From assembly GCA_002454425.1 (NCBI GenBank), contig DKIV01000043.1, positions 80,204-144,203 on the forward strand: a DNA stretch of 64,000 bases. The letters run 5' to 3'. The stretch is from Sphingobacteriaceae bacterium UBA6709 (GTDB lineage Bacteria > Bacteroidota > Bacteroidia > Sphingobacteriales > Sphingobacteriaceae). The position numbers and the translations under genes are program-made. Below, one piece after another: positions 42,842 to 52,628 of the stretch (positions are counted from its first letter, which is position 1; each line of letters begins with the position of its first letter). The notes beneath the pieces are model-generated. The model was not told the DNA's origin and searched no databases. It saw only the letters and a list, made by a program, of their open reading frames with translations.

Positions 42842-43591
42842 ATGCTTTCAAAGAAAAGAGTAATTTCTATAGACGTTTCCAAGGGTAAATACAACGACTT
42901 TATCGAAGCGATTCTACAGCTTGGTCGGAAACGACAATCGTCATATGTATGTGTAGCGAATGTACACATGCTGGTAGAAGCACATAAATCCAGTGCCTTC
43001 CAAAATATTGTAAACAGTGCCGATCTGGTAACGCCAGATGGGATGCCCATCGCTAAAAGTTTTGATCTGCTATATCAGGAGCAGCAAGATAGGGTGGATG
43101 GCATGAGTTTGCTACCCGCATTGCTTTCAGAATGCCAGGATCGCAATCTGTCTGTCTATTTTTACGGAGGATCACAATCCATGCTTGATAAAACCGGCGA
43201 TTACATTCAAAGTCATTATCCGGGGCTCAAAGTTGCGGGCGCGTATTCGCCGCCTTTTCGTCCTGCCACCGAGCAGGAAAAGGAAGATACGATCCAACGG
43301 ATTGAGCAATCAGGAGCCAATATCGTATTTGTGGTTTTAGGATGTCCTAAACAGGAGCGCTGGATGAACGAGATGAAAGGTAGGATCAACGCTGTGATGG
43401 TGGGCGTTGGCGGTGCTCTCCCTGTGTTAATAGGAGATCAAAAGCGTGCCCCGGAATGGATGCAACGTAATAGCCTCGAATGGCTGTTTAGGTTGAGCCA
43501 GGAACCTAAACGCTTGTTTAAAAGATATTTTACCACTAATAGTATATTTATTTATCTTTTGGCTAAGGAAAAACTAAAGTTAGTTCAATAA
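42842..43591 (+). CDS. WecG/TagA/CpsF-family (GT26) glycosyltransferase
   Basis: 249 residues. GT26 features: VANVHMLVEAHKSSAFQNIVNSADLVTPDGMPI (about 38-70), the VDGMSLLPALL block, YFYGGSQSMLDK, and VVLGCPKQERWMNE near residue 170. The C-terminal PEWMQRNSLEWLFRLSQEPKRL matches the membrane-associating end of this family. These enzymes add the second sugar (often ManNAc or related) to an undecaprenyl-linked acceptor in exopolysaccharide, teichoic-acid or ECA synthesis. It is the first gene of the operon; the transferase that would make the first lipid-linked sugar is not in the window. Confidence 0.93.
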   Translation: MLSKKRVISIDVSKGKYNDFIEAILQLGRKRQSSYVCVANVHMLVEAHKSSAFQNIVNSADLVTPDGMPIAKSFDLLYQEQQDRVDGMSLLPALLSECQDRNLSVYFYGGSQSMLDKTGDYIQSHYPGLKVAGAYSPPFRPATEQEKEDTIQRIEQSGANIVFVVLGCPKQERWMNEMKGRINAVMVGVGGALPVLIGDQKRAPEWMQRNSLEWLFRLSQEPKRLFKRYFTTNSIFIYLLAKEKLKLVQ

Positions 43592-43613
43592 TGACTTTTT
43601 AATTAATGAAAAT

Positions 43614-44414
43614 ATGTTGTCTTCTAAGTGTAAAACCATCGGAAAATGTCTCGTTTTTATTCTGAATATATTGATTTTTTCGTCTTGTGCCTCCCAAAAA
43701 AACATTGCATATTTTAACGATCTTCCAAATATTTTGGTTGATAGTGTTATAAAATCTCAATCATTTAGTGCTCCTGTTATTTTGTCAGATGATGTTCTTT
43801 TGATTGATATCCAAACGGTTGATGCATCCGTAAATAGTTTAATAAATTCAGGCAATAAATCAGGCACAACAGGTTTGCCTGCTTCAAACGAATCACTATC
43901 GCTACTTACAGGATATTTAGTCGATAAATCTGGAAACGTTGAGATTCCAATGTTAGGTTCTGTAAAACTAGCCGGTTTAACAACTACCGAGGCGAAAGAG
44001 TTGATAGTAAAACGTGCCTCTATTTATTTTAAAAATCCAATAGTACAGGTTCGCTTTGGTAATTATAGAATTACAGTTTTAGGCGAGGTGCTGCGGCCCT
44101 CTACATTTACTATCGCCAATGAGCGGGTTTCTGTGTTAGACGCATTGGGCTTAGCCGGTGACTTAACTGTATACGGAAGGCGTGAAAATGTACTTTTGAT
44201 TAGGGACAAGGGCTTTCAAAAAGAGATAACTCGCTTAAATCTGAATAGCTCAGATTTATTTAAATCGCCCTATTTTTATTTAAAGCAGAACGACGTTATA
44301 TACGTTGAACCTGGGAAATCGAAGGCTGCTGCTACTAATGCTGCTAGAACCCAAACACTGGCGATTTTAGGTTCGGTATTATCTGTTCTTATTGTTGCGC
44401 TCTCACGATTTTAA
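43614..44414 (+). CDS. Wza-like polysaccharide export lipoprotein
   Basis: 266 residues, lipoprotein signal ending in IFSSC (lipidated Cys25). Contains the Poly_export domain (about 45-150, with SDDVLLIDIQTVD and GYLVDKSGNVEIPMLGSVKLAGLTTTEAKELI) and a SLBB-type domain (about 155-230, FGNYRITVLGEVLRPSTFTIANERVSVLDAL). A hydrophobic C-terminal segment (LAILGSVLSVLIVALSRF) ends the protein, as in Wza where it spans the outer membrane. It forms the export channel for the polymer. Second gene of the operon. Confidence 0.93.
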   Translation: MLSSKCKTIGKCLVFILNILIFSSCASQKNIAYFNDLPNILVDSVIKSQSFSAPVILSDDVLLIDIQTVDASVNSLINSGNKSGTTGLPASNESLSLLTGYLVDKSGNVEIPMLGSVKLAGLTTTEAKELIVKRASIYFKNPIVQVRFGNYRITVLGEVLRPSTFTIANERVSVLDALGLAGDLTVYGRRENVLLIRDKGFQKEITRLNLNSSDLFKSPYFYLKQNDVIYVEPGKSKAAATNAARTQTLAILGSVLSVLIVALSRF

Positions 44415-44432
44415 TATACTTTGTTACATATT

Positions 44433-46811
44433 ATGACTAATGTTCAAGATTTTTTAGCGTCCCAGCCTGAGAAAAAGGATAATAATAGGGATATTAAGAA
44501 AATAATAGGAAAAGTTGTTGCCAATTGGTATCTCTTTGTTATAGGGGCTATACTAGGCATAGCTGCATCTTTAATTTATATAAAATTTCAGACTCCTATA
44601 TATCGTATCAACGCTAAACTCCTTGTAAATGACGAAAAGAAAGGGGGGCTTTCCGGACAAGATGATTTGCTTGACTTAAGTGGCTTATTGGGCGGTAAGA
44701 GTTCAGTCGATAATGAAGCAGAAGTGCTTAAAACCAGACATTTAATGGATGGAGTGGTGCGAGCTACCAATGCGAATGTTACTTACTTTGTAAACGGCGA
44801 TTTTGTTGATAAAGAGCTTTATGAATCTCCTTTTTTGCTGAAATTGCTAAATGTGAGTGATTCTATTCCTAAGACTACAGTTGATGTAGCATACAAATCA
44901 TCTAAGGAGTTGAACATTACTGTGGGTGATTTTTCAAAAACGGTGTTCTTTGGAGAACCATTTATTTTACCAAATGTGGGAAAAGTCCAATTTTTACGAA
45001 ATCCGGGCGTCTCTGAAAGTGACAATTCTTACACAGTTATCTTAACATCTTTGGATGATATGGTTTCTGAGTTCATGCAGAGGTTACAGGTTGGCGTAAC
45101 AAATAAGCAGGTGAGTACAATTGATCTGAGTTTTAATTACGCTTTACCTAAGAAGGGAGAAGACATTCTAAGTGTATTGATAAATACGTACGTCCAGAGT
45201 AATCTCGAGGACAAAAATAAGATTGCAGATAGTACAATTGCATTTATTGAAAATAGATTAGTATTTGTTAGTCAGGAGCTGGGAACCATAGAAGGCAATA
45301 TCCAGAGTTTTCGCCAGCAAAGTAAGATAGCGGATATTTCAGCTCAATCTAAGTTATTGCTTGAAGGAAACAATAAATCTTTCGAAGATATATCGTCCAT
45401 TCAAACTAAGTTATCAGTTTTGAGTTCGTTAGAAGATTATTTGAAAAACGATGTGACTAATAAGAGAATTGTCCCTACTACCGTTATGCCTGAAGATGAG
45501 GTTTTTGCTTCTCTTATTGAACGTTATAACAGTCTGTTATTGGAGCGTGATAGAAAGTCTCTTTCAGCTACTGATTCGAATCCTTATGTGCAAAATATTG
45601 ATGTGCAATTAGCCAATTTACGTAAGGATATGATCGTGAACTTAGCAAATACAAAAAAATCATTAACTATCGCCGAAACTCGTCTAAAATCCCAGTCTGG
45701 AGTATTTGAGAATCAGATCCGACAGGTTCCCGCTAATGAGAGAAAATTTCTTGATCTTTCTAGGCAACAGCAGATAAAGCAAGAATTATATATATTTCTT
45801 TTGCAGAAGAGAGAGGAGACCGCTATTTCTAAGACGTCAAATATTTCTAACTCCAAAGTAATTGATCCTCCAAAAGCTGGACCGTTACCAATTAGTCCTA
45901 AAAATAAAGTGATTTTATTGATAGGTTTAGCTTTAGGATTAGCTATTCCATTTATAGTCATTACCTTGAGAGATCTTCTTAATGTAAGAATTCAGACACG
46001 AGATGATATTCAAAGAGATACTACGGTTCCTATTATTGGAGAGATATCAAACAGCGTAGAGCAATCCGCTGTCGTGGTTACTAAAGACTCACGTACTCCT
46101 ATTTCAGAGCAATTCCGTGCTTTAAGGACAAATCTGTCATTCTTTCTCAAAAGCAATGAGAAGACAATTTTACTAACGTCGAGTATGTCCGGGGAAGGCA
46201 AATCATTTGTGTCTTTAAATCTGGCTTCGGTACTCGCGCTATCTGGAAAAAGAGTTGTAGCGCTGGAATTAGATCTTCGAAAACCCAACCTTGCTAGTAA
46301 ACTTGGATTATCTAATACATTCGGTTATACGAATTTTATAACGTCAGAAAATGTTACTCCAGATCAGGTTGTTGTAAAATCGGGTTTAAATGATAATTTA
46401 TTTATTGTTCCTTGCGGCCCAATACCTCCTAATCCTACAGAGACAATCTTAGATTCACGCACCGATGAGTTAATTCGTTATTTGAAGAGTACATTTGATT
46501 ATATTGTAATTGATGCTCCTCCAGTTGGACTTGTTACTGACGCACAATTACTTAGTAAATTCTCTGATTTGTCGCTATATGTTGTTCGTCAGGGTTATAC
46601 TTTTAAGAATCAATTAGGTATTATCAATGATATATCAAAAAATGCTCGAATGAAACGCATTTCGATTTTAGTGAATGATGTTAAGACTTCCAGTACATAT
46701 GGTTATGGCTATGGGTATGGATACGGTTATGGATACGGTTACGGCGATTATGGTAGCATTAAGAAACCGAAGTCTGTGTTACATAAGATAAGCAAGATAT
46801 TTCGGTCCTAA
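44433..46811 (+). CDS. Wzc-like polysaccharide co-polymerase / tyrosine autokinase
   Basis: I prefer the ATG at 44433 over the TTG at 44421; the product has 792 residues. Wzz domain: first membrane helix about 32-51, long coiled periplasmic part, second helix about 490-510 (VILLIGLALGLAIPFIVI). The cytoplasmic bacterial tyrosine-kinase domain has Walker A SSMSGEGKS (about 582-590), Walker A' ALELDLRKP (about 609) and Walker B IVIDAPP (about 690). The C-terminal tail has about seven Tyr-Gly pairs, the phospho-acceptor cluster. It controls chain length and export together with Wza. Confidence 0.95.
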   Translation: MTNVQDFLASQPEKKDNNRDIKKIIGKVVANWYLFVIGAILGIAASLIYIKFQTPIYRINAKLLVNDEKKGGLSGQDDLLDLSGLLGGKSSVDNEAEVLKTRHLMDGVVRATNANVTYFVNGDFVDKELYESPFLLKLLNVSDSIPKTTVDVAYKSSKELNITVGDFSKTVFFGEPFILPNVGKVQFLRNPGVSESDNSYTVILTSLDDMVSEFMQRLQVGVTNKQVSTIDLSFNYALPKKGEDILSVLINTYVQSNLEDKNKIADSTIAFIENRLVFVSQELGTIEGNIQSFRQQSKIADISAQSKLLLEGNNKSFEDISSIQTKLSVLSSLEDYLKNDVTNKRIVPTTVMPEDEVFASLIERYNSLLLERDRKSLSATDSNPYVQNIDVQLANLRKDMIVNLANTKKSLTIAETRLKSQSGVFENQIRQVPANERKFLDLSRQQQIKQELYIFLLQKREETAISKTSNISNSKVIDPPKAGPLPISPKNKVILLIGLALGLAIPFIVITLRDLLNVRIQTRDDIQRDTTVPIIGEISNSVEQSAVVVTKDSRTPISEQFRALRTNLSFFLKSNEKTILLTSSMSGEGKSFVSLNLASVLALSGKRVVALELDLRKPNLASKLGLSNTFGYTNFITSENVTPDQVVVKSGLNDNLFIVPCGPIPPNPTETILDSRTDELIRYLKSTFDYIVIDAPPVGLVTDAQLLSKFSDLSLYVVRQGYTFKNQLGIINDISKNARMKRISILVNDVKTSSTYGYGYGYGYGYGYGYGDYGSIKKPKSVLHKISKIFRS

Positions 46812-46821
46812 AGAAATTTAA

Positions 46822-48144
46822 ATGATGAGTACTAAGAGTACGATTAGAGGTAAGACTCTAAAAAATTTTTTATCACTTTCTTTAGTTCAATTCGCCAACT
46901 ACGTCCTGCCTGTGATAACATTGCCTATTATTTCTCGTATAATAGGCCCTGAAAAGTTTGGAGTTATTAACTATATCTATGCATTTATTGGCTATTTTGT
47001 TCTGTTTATTAGCTATGGATTTGATTTTTATGGAACTAGATATGTGGCAAATAATCAGTTTAGTAAAGAATCAATTAATAAGGTTTTCTCTACTATTCTA
47101 TATTGTAGAGTGCTTCTCTTATTAGCAACATCTATATTGTTTTTCGTTTGTGTATCATTTATTCCTCAGCTTCGAAGTGAAAAACTCGCTTCCCTCTTAT
47201 CTTTTCTCTTGTGTATAGGATATGCATTGAATACTAATTGGGTATACAATGGTATGCAGGATGCTAGAAATATTGGTATATTCAATTTTGTATCCAAGCT
47301 CTTATTTTCAGTTTTGATTATAATATTGATAAAGACACAATCAGATTATATTTATCATCCGCTTTCAACTAGTATAGCTCAAATATTAGTTTCTTTAGTT
47401 TCCTTGTGGTATGCAATTAAAAAGTATAAGCTTTCTTTTGTAGCTGTTTCGTTCAAAGAGATACAGCTTCTTCTTAAAGAGAATGGTACCCTTTCGCTAA
47501 CTTCGTGGATCACAAGTTTAGCCGTGACCAGTAATATTGTCGTAGCAGGATCTATGGCCAGTGCTCATGATGTTGGAGTATATACTTCTGCTTTACGCAT
47601 AATCACAATTTTACAAAGTTTATATGCAGTCCCGTTAAATACAGTCCTCTTTCCCTTAGTAAGTAAGTCTTTTTCGGAGGACTTAAGAAAAGGATATGAA
47701 GTGCTTCGTAAGATTTTGCCTATAATAGCTATAGCATCAATTATGTTCTCTGTAGTTACTTTCTTGATGGCGGATTTAGTTATCAATAAGTTTTATGGAT
47801 CTCAGTTTGTCGGAGGTGTTTCCTTATTACGTATATTATCTATTGTGCTGTTTTTTTCGACCTTAAATAACACATTTGGAATGCAGGTACTTTTAAATAT
47901 TAAACGAGATAAAGTATATCTGAAATTTATAAGTATTGGGTTTGTGTTGAATATAGTGCTTATTGTAGCATTGTCTAATTTATTTGGAATAACGGGTGCA
48001 GCCTACGCTTGGCCATTATCTGAATTCGTCATGTTTTCAATTTTCATTTTTTATTTTCTTCATAATAACATCCCACTGATTTCTCAGAAATATTTTACTC
48101 CCAGTTTTATTGGAAAAACAATTGTTGAATTTATTAAAAAGTAA
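46822..48144 (+). CDS. Wzx-type polysaccharide flippase
   Basis: 440 residues with about twelve membrane helices and no large soluble domain. Motifs of the polysaccharide-transport/MOP superfamily: LVQFANYVLPVITLPIISRI, the RYVANNQFSKESINKVFSTI loop, GMQDARNIGIFNF and VAGSMASAHDVGVYTSALR. It would flip the undecaprenyl-linked repeat unit to the periplasmic face. It follows Wzc by 10 bases. AT-rich codon usage is typical for O-unit flippase genes and for this island. Confidence 0.92.
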   Translation: MMSTKSTIRGKTLKNFLSLSLVQFANYVLPVITLPIISRIIGPEKFGVINYIYAFIGYFVLFISYGFDFYGTRYVANNQFSKESINKVFSTILYCRVLLLLATSILFFVCVSFIPQLRSEKLASLLSFLLCIGYALNTNWVYNGMQDARNIGIFNFVSKLLFSVLIIILIKTQSDYIYHPLSTSIAQILVSLVSLWYAIKKYKLSFVAVSFKEIQLLLKENGTLSLTSWITSLAVTSNIVVAGSMASAHDVGVYTSALRIITILQSLYAVPLNTVLFPLVSKSFSEDLRKGYEVLRKILPIIAIASIMFSVVTFLMADLVINKFYGSQFVGGVSLLRILSIVLFFSTLNNTFGMQVLLNIKRDKVYLKFISIGFVLNIVLIVALSNLFGITGAAYAWPLSEFVMFSIFIFYFLHNNIPLISQKYFTPSFIGKTIVEFIKK

Positions 48145-48159
48145 CATCCAGAAAATATT

Positions 48160-49359
48160 ATGAAGGAGAAGGGGTTGACTAATTTTGTGCTTGGCGAGTT
48201 TCAGTTATTGATGTTAATTTTTCCATTCACATCGTTTTTTACATTATTCAAACTTGAATTTCTCGGGGGATTGACTTATACGTTAAACGTAGTTTTGTCA
48301 TTCTTTTCGCTTGCATATTTAATTAAGAAGAAAGCAACCATCGAATTTGCAGACAATAGAGCACTTATGTTAACAATAGCGTTGTTTTGTTTTTCTTTTC
48401 TATGGGTGGATGGTCCGATGTTTAACCTTTCGGCCCTTTCTATTGTTCGGTGTGTTTTAGTTTTGCTCCAGATTTTTGTGGTAGTACAAGTTCTTCAAAA
48501 AGATTTTTCTTTACTGCAAATATTAAAAAACCAAATGGTTACTATATGTCTGGTCAATTTTGTATTACTGATTCTTCTTCCTCGTCCTATGGTGTTGAAT
48601 GCATTAGGTGACAGGGTTCAAGGAATTTTTTCGTCTCCTAATAACTTGGGACAATTTGTTTCCGTGACATTTTTGTTAGTTTGTTTTTATAATGGATCTC
48701 AATGGAATAGATTTACTTTTGTACTGATTCTTTCTCTATTATATCAAATATATCTAAGTGATAGTATGACATCTTTTGTTGGTGCAATTCTGATTTTTTC
48801 ACTTGAACGTTTTGATTTAAGAAGGAAATATATTTTCAACTTCTTTATCATTTTGGGCGTTATGTTGCCACTTGTTGTTGGTCTTGGAGATTTCTCTTCA
48901 GGAGACAAGATTGGAGCAATCAATCGTGATTTGACCTTCACGGGCAGGTCAGAAATATGGCGTTTAATTTTTGTGGACTTAGTTCAGTTTGGCAAGCTTT
49001 TTTGGGGATTTGGCGCGGGAGGCTATTGGGATAATAATCCAGATGTGGTGTCAAGATTAAATATTAGAACAGTATTTAATGAAGATATCCAGCAAAGTCA
49101 TAACGGCTATGTTGAAATAATTCTTATAATAGGGATTTTTGGACTTACTTTGTTTTTAACTTTTTTGCATAGACTAACAAGAGAAGTAATGAAATTGCCA
49201 GCACAGCTCCGCGCTGTACCTTGTATTGTGCTTTTCATTATTATAAATAATATTACAGAGGCTAGTTATTTTAAAGAGAAAAATGTAATGTTCGTTATTA
49301 TTATGCTTTGCTATTGGGTCTCTATTGATTTTAATAAAAAAATACTTCGTAATTCTTGA
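48160..49359 (+). CDS. Wzy-type O-antigen/exopolysaccharide polymerase
   Basis: 399 residues, about ten to eleven membrane helices, with the characteristic large periplasmic loop (about 230-305) bearing RDLTFTGRSEIWRLIF and FGAGGYWDNNPDVV. The downstream SHNGYVEIILIIGIFGLTLFL fits the Wzy_C / O-antigen-ligase superfamily. It polymerises repeat units on the lipid carrier. Gene order wzx-wzy immediately behind wzc is the standard Wzy-dependent arrangement. Confidence 0.88.
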   Translation: MKEKGLTNFVLGEFQLLMLIFPFTSFFTLFKLEFLGGLTYTLNVVLSFFSLAYLIKKKATIEFADNRALMLTIALFCFSFLWVDGPMFNLSALSIVRCVLVLLQIFVVVQVLQKDFSLLQILKNQMVTICLVNFVLLILLPRPMVLNALGDRVQGIFSSPNNLGQFVSVTFLLVCFYNGSQWNRFTFVLILSLLYQIYLSDSMTSFVGAILIFSLERFDLRRKYIFNFFIILGVMLPLVVGLGDFSSGDKIGAINRDLTFTGRSEIWRLIFVDLVQFGKLFWGFGAGGYWDNNPDVVSRLNIRTVFNEDIQQSHNGYVEIILIIGIFGLTLFLTFLHRLTREVMKLPAQLRAVPCIVLFIIINNITEASYFKEKNVMFVIIMLCYWVSIDFNKKILRNS

Positions 49360-49392
49360 AATCATGATAGAAGCATTTAAAGATCATAACAT

Positions 49393-50187
49393 ATGAGTAT
49401 AAGAAAGTTGACTGTTTGTCCGCAGGGAGGGCTGGGAAATCGAATACGTGTAATGAATTCTGCTTATGAGTTTGCGAGAATCAATGGGCTTCGTTTAAAT
49501 ATCCTTTGGATTCAAGATTGGGGCCTAAAATGTAGTTATGACGAACTGTTCATGAGAACTGAGCTTCATGACGTTCGTGAAGTATCTAAGTTGGCCTCAT
49601 ATTTTTTTAAAACGGTTAATTTTCTTCTTAAAAAGATTGTGCCGTTAAGGGGCATAGCTAGCAAAATGTTTGGATATGAGTACGAAATTTCATCTATTTT
49701 GCACATAACCAAACCTAGAGCAAATCGTTTCGTTTGGACATGTCATCGGTTTTTCGACTATAGCAGTAACTATCTTAAGTTTAACTCTCGAATAGAAAGA
49801 GAAGCTCAATCGTTTTTTGAAGATATTTATGATAGTGTATATGGTATACATATTAGAATGACAGATAACTCGAATGCAAAGGCGCTTAGTCCTCCGAAAC
49901 TATTTGAAGAAAAAATGACTAGTCTTCTGTTGCAGAATCCTAATTGCAAATTTTTAGTTTGCACGGATGATCTTACGGTAAAAAAAGAATTGAAAATTAA
50001 GTTTCCCAATTCGGTTATAACAAGGGATGTGCCATTAGAACGAGATTCGGCTAAAGGTATAATTAACGCTGCAATTGATATGGCATGTTTATCTCGAACC
50101 GATATGATTTACTGTTCGTTTTATAGTTCATTTTCGGAGGTGGCATCTGAAATTGGAAATATTGATCGTATTGTTTTAAAGATGTAA
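49393..50187 (+). CDS. NodZ/FUT8-like fucosyltransferase family protein
   Basis: 264 residues. The N-terminus has QGGLGNRIRVMNSAYEFARI (about 11-30), the nucleotide-contact loop of NodZ/FUT8-type (GT23-like) enzymes, and the middle GIHIRMTDNSN (about 153-163), corresponding to the HxRxxD motif. No membrane segment. These enzymes use GDP-fucose; gmd lies in the same region at 61 kb, though fcl (wcaG) is not in the window. Substrate specificity is inference; sequence identity to known enzymes is probably low. It lies 3 bases before the next glycosyltransferase. Confidence 0.7.
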   Translation: MSIRKLTVCPQGGLGNRIRVMNSAYEFARINGLRLNILWIQDWGLKCSYDELFMRTELHDVREVSKLASYFFKTVNFLLKKIVPLRGIASKMFGYEYEISSILHITKPRANRFVWTCHRFFDYSSNYLKFNSRIEREAQSFFEDIYDSVYGIHIRMTDNSNAKALSPPKLFEEKMTSLLLQNPNCKFLVCTDDLTVKKELKIKFPNSVITRDVPLERDSAKGIINAAIDMACLSRTDMIYCSFYSSFSEVASEIGNIDRIVLKM

Positions 50188-50190
50188 TTC

Positions 50191-51198
50191 ATGAAGAGAC
50201 GAATTTACTTATATCCTTTTGATCTTCTTTCAGAACAAGGAGGTGGGAACCCTTATTTATTTGATTTGAAAGATTCTTTAGAACTTTGGTTTGCGATTTC
50301 TAATCTCGATATGAAACGTAATTTTGGAGTTATCGGTCTGATAAAAGCTATATCCAAAACTGATATTTTCGTTTTGAATTGGATAGAAAATATTGTGGAC
50401 CGGCGCTTTGGTTCGGTTCAGTATTTTATGTTTTTTATATTTCTACTGTTATGTAGATTAAGAAAGAAAAAGTTGATTTGGACCCTACATAATAAGTATT
50501 CTCATAATAAAAATAATTTAGAAAAAAAGAAGAAGATTATAAAAATTATGGCAAAAAATGCGGATATGATTATAACGCATAGTCAAGAAGGTGTTGAGTT
50601 TTTAAAAAAATACGGGCGAAATCACAATGTTTTTTTCTTTCCACATCCGATCTCTAATTCTTCTAAAATTATAAAATCAAGTTTGACTCCTTTATATGAT
50701 TTTATAATTTGGGGCGCAATTTCACCATATAAAGGTATTTTAGAATTTATAAGATTTTTAAGAAGCTCCTCATTGGCCTCTTTTAAAGTGATTGTAGCTG
50801 GAGAATGCAAAGATTTAGTGTATTCTGCTGAATTGATGCATGAGATCTCCAATTTGCCAAATATAGAATGGTTTAATAAACGCCCTTCCGATGAAGAACT
50901 TAATAATCTTTTTTCATTATCAAGATGTATACTTTTTACATATCATTCAGAATCTATTCTTAGTTCCGCTAGCCTAATTCGCTCTCTTAACTCAAATTGC
51001 AATATTATTGGCCCGAATGTTGGATCATTTTTGGATCTTCAGGAAATGGGAATAATAAAGGTGTATTCTTCATTCAATGATATTAGAAATTTAGTTGATT
51101 TTTCTGATGTGGAGGCTGAAAGCCGTTCGAGTTATTTCTTGAAATATTCGTGGGAGGCATTTGGTTCATGGTTTCACAAGGTTATCGATAAATTGTAG
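50191..51198 (+). CDS. GT-B glycosyltransferase (GT4-like)
   Basis: 335 residues. The N-domain has FDLLSEQGGGNPYLFDLKDSL, KKLIWTLHNKYSHN and ADMIITHSQEGVEFLKKYG; the C-domain FIIWGAISPYKGILEFIRFL, FKVIVAGECKD and an acidic/Ser segment YHSESILSSASLIRSLN that replaces the usual EGxP donor motif. That loss suggests a divergent member of the GT4/ WcaI-like group. No signal peptide. Codon usage is notably AT-rich, with many AAA/ATA codons. Confidence 0.78.
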   Translation: MKRRIYLYPFDLLSEQGGGNPYLFDLKDSLELWFAISNLDMKRNFGVIGLIKAISKTDIFVLNWIENIVDRRFGSVQYFMFFIFLLLCRLRKKKLIWTLHNKYSHNKNNLEKKKKIIKIMAKNADMIITHSQEGVEFLKKYGRNHNVFFFPHPISNSSKIIKSSLTPLYDFIIWGAISPYKGILEFIRFLRSSSLASFKVIVAGECKDLVYSAELMHEISNLPNIEWFNKRPSDEELNNLFSLSRCILFTYHSESILSSASLIRSLNSNCNIIGPNVGSFLDLQEMGIIKVYSSFNDIRNLVDFSDVEAESRSSYFLKYSWEAFGSWFHKVIDKL

Positions 51199-51218
51199 TT
51201 TAATTAAATTAAAAATTC

Positions 51219-52142
51219 ATGGAAAGTAAACAAGAGAGGCCCTTAGCTCCGGTAGTTCTTTTTGTCTACAATAGGTTAGATACCTTAATATCAACAGTTG
51301 AGTCTCTGCAAGAATGCCGTTTGGCACATGAAACTGATTTGATAATTTTTTCGGATGCTCATAAACACGAAAAGGATGTAGTTGACGTCTCAAATGTGAG
51401 GAAATTTGTAGCGGAGATACAAGGATTCAAGTCGTTAAAAGTTTTTGAAGCTTCGGAGAATAAAGGCTTGGCTGGTTCAATAATTTCTGGCGTTACTAAG
51501 ATTTTTGATGATTATGAGTCTGTAATTGTTATGGAGGATGATTTAAGAGTGTCTCCTAACTTCCTCACTTATATGAATGAGGCATTGGAGTTTTACAAAG
51601 ACGATAAACAAGTGTTTTCAGTTTCTGGGTACATTTTTAAGATGAAGATTCCACTTAATTATAACTACGATGTCTTTTTCACTCAACGGCATTGTTCTTG
51701 GGGTTGGGGCATGTGGAAAGATCGCTGGATTGATATTGATTGGGCTGTTTCAGATTATGAAGAGTTTTCAAAATCGAAGAAAAAAATCCGGAAATTCAAT
51801 GAGATAGGGAGTGACCTTTTCAGTTCGTTACAGAAGCAAAGCAGGGGATTGATTAATTCATGGGCAATACGTTGTAACTATCATCAGTTCAAGAAGCAAA
51901 CTGTTACAGTTTACCCCACAGTCACTAAATTGACAAATCTAGGCTTTGGAGAACAAGCGACTCATACTAATCAACGGTATAATAAATATAAAGTTGTAAT
52001 GGAAGAGTCTCCTAAATATAGTTTCAATTTTCCCAAAGAAGTTACACTTAACAACCAGTTAATTTCCCGTTATCGGTTTAAGTTTAATCGAAGAGTTAGA
52101 CTTTACTACTATATTCTAAATAAGTTATTTTCATGGATTTAA
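51219..52142 (+). CDS. GT-A glycosyltransferase with GNT-I/GT2-like fold
   Basis: 307 residues. VVLFVYNRLDTLISTVESLQ (about 13-32), DLIIFSDAHK and SVIVMEDDLRVSPNFLTYM, where EDD is the metal-binding DxD equivalent, are typical of GT-A enzymes of the GT2/GNT-I-like group. RHCSWGWGMWKDRWIDIDW is a diagnostic block of bacterial members that act in polysaccharide clusters. The C-terminus is basic (KFNRRVRLYYYIL), fit for membrane association. It overlaps the next gene by 10 bases. Confidence 0.85.
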   Translation: MESKQERPLAPVVLFVYNRLDTLISTVESLQECRLAHETDLIIFSDAHKHEKDVVDVSNVRKFVAEIQGFKSLKVFEASENKGLAGSIISGVTKIFDDYESVIVMEDDLRVSPNFLTYMNEALEFYKDDKQVFSVSGYIFKMKIPLNYNYDVFFTQRHCSWGWGMWKDRWIDIDWAVSDYEEFSKSKKKIRKFNEIGSDLFSSLQKQSRGLINSWAIRCNYHQFKKQTVTVYPTVTKLTNLGFGEQATHTNQRYNKYKVVMEESPKYSFNFPKEVTLNNQLISRYRFKFNRRVRLYYYILNKLFSWI

Positions 52143-52615
52143 AACGAGATTGGTATCGAAATGACGGTAATTTAAAGGGAAAGATTATTTTATTTCTCTT
52201 TCGGTTCGCACATGTTGCTAGTCGTAATAAGGTTGTATTTTTTTTAATGATCCCATACTTGGTGTTCTACAGAGTTTTTGTCGAGTGGTTGTTGGGAATA
52301 GAAGTACCGTACAAAACGTGTATCGGTCCTGGTTTCGTGATATATCACGGTCAATCCTTGGTTATTAACGATGGTGTAACAATTGGATTAGATTGCACTG
52401 TGCGACATTGTACAACGATTGGGCATAAGGAGTTAGCAGATGGTTCTTTTTCAACTTGTCCTAAAATTGGAAATCATGTGGACATCGGCGCAAACGTTTG
52501 TATTATCGGTCCCATTAAAATAGGAGATAACGTTAAAATCGGCGCAGGCGCAGTAGTTGTCAAGGATGTTCCTGCAAATTCGGTCGTTGTTGGAAATCCC
52601 GCTAGAATACTTTAA
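52133..52615 (+). CDS. CysE/WcaB-like serine-type acetyltransferase
   Basis: 160 residues. Hexapeptide-repeat beta-helix from about residue 65 (IGPGFVIYHGQSLVINDGVTIGLDCTVRHCTTIG) through GNHVDIGANVCIIGPIKIGDNVKIGAGAVVVKDV and the closing VVGNPARIL. The His in IYHGQS is the catalytic equivalent in serine-acetyltransferase folds; short N-terminal part as in WcaB-type sugar acetyltransferases. It would O-acetylate a sugar of the repeat unit or of the lipid intermediate. It overlaps the glycosyltransferase gene upstream by ten bases, so translation is coupled. Confidence 0.88.
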   Translation: MDLKRDWYRNDGNLKGKIILFLFRFAHVASRNKVVFFLMIPYLVFYRVFVEWLLGIEVPYKTCIGPGFVIYHGQSLVINDGVTIGLDCTVRHCTTIGHKELADGSFSTCPKIGNHVDIGANVCIIGPIKIGDNVKIGAGAVVVKDVPANSVVVGNPARIL

Positions 52616-52628
52616 TAATAAATAATTT

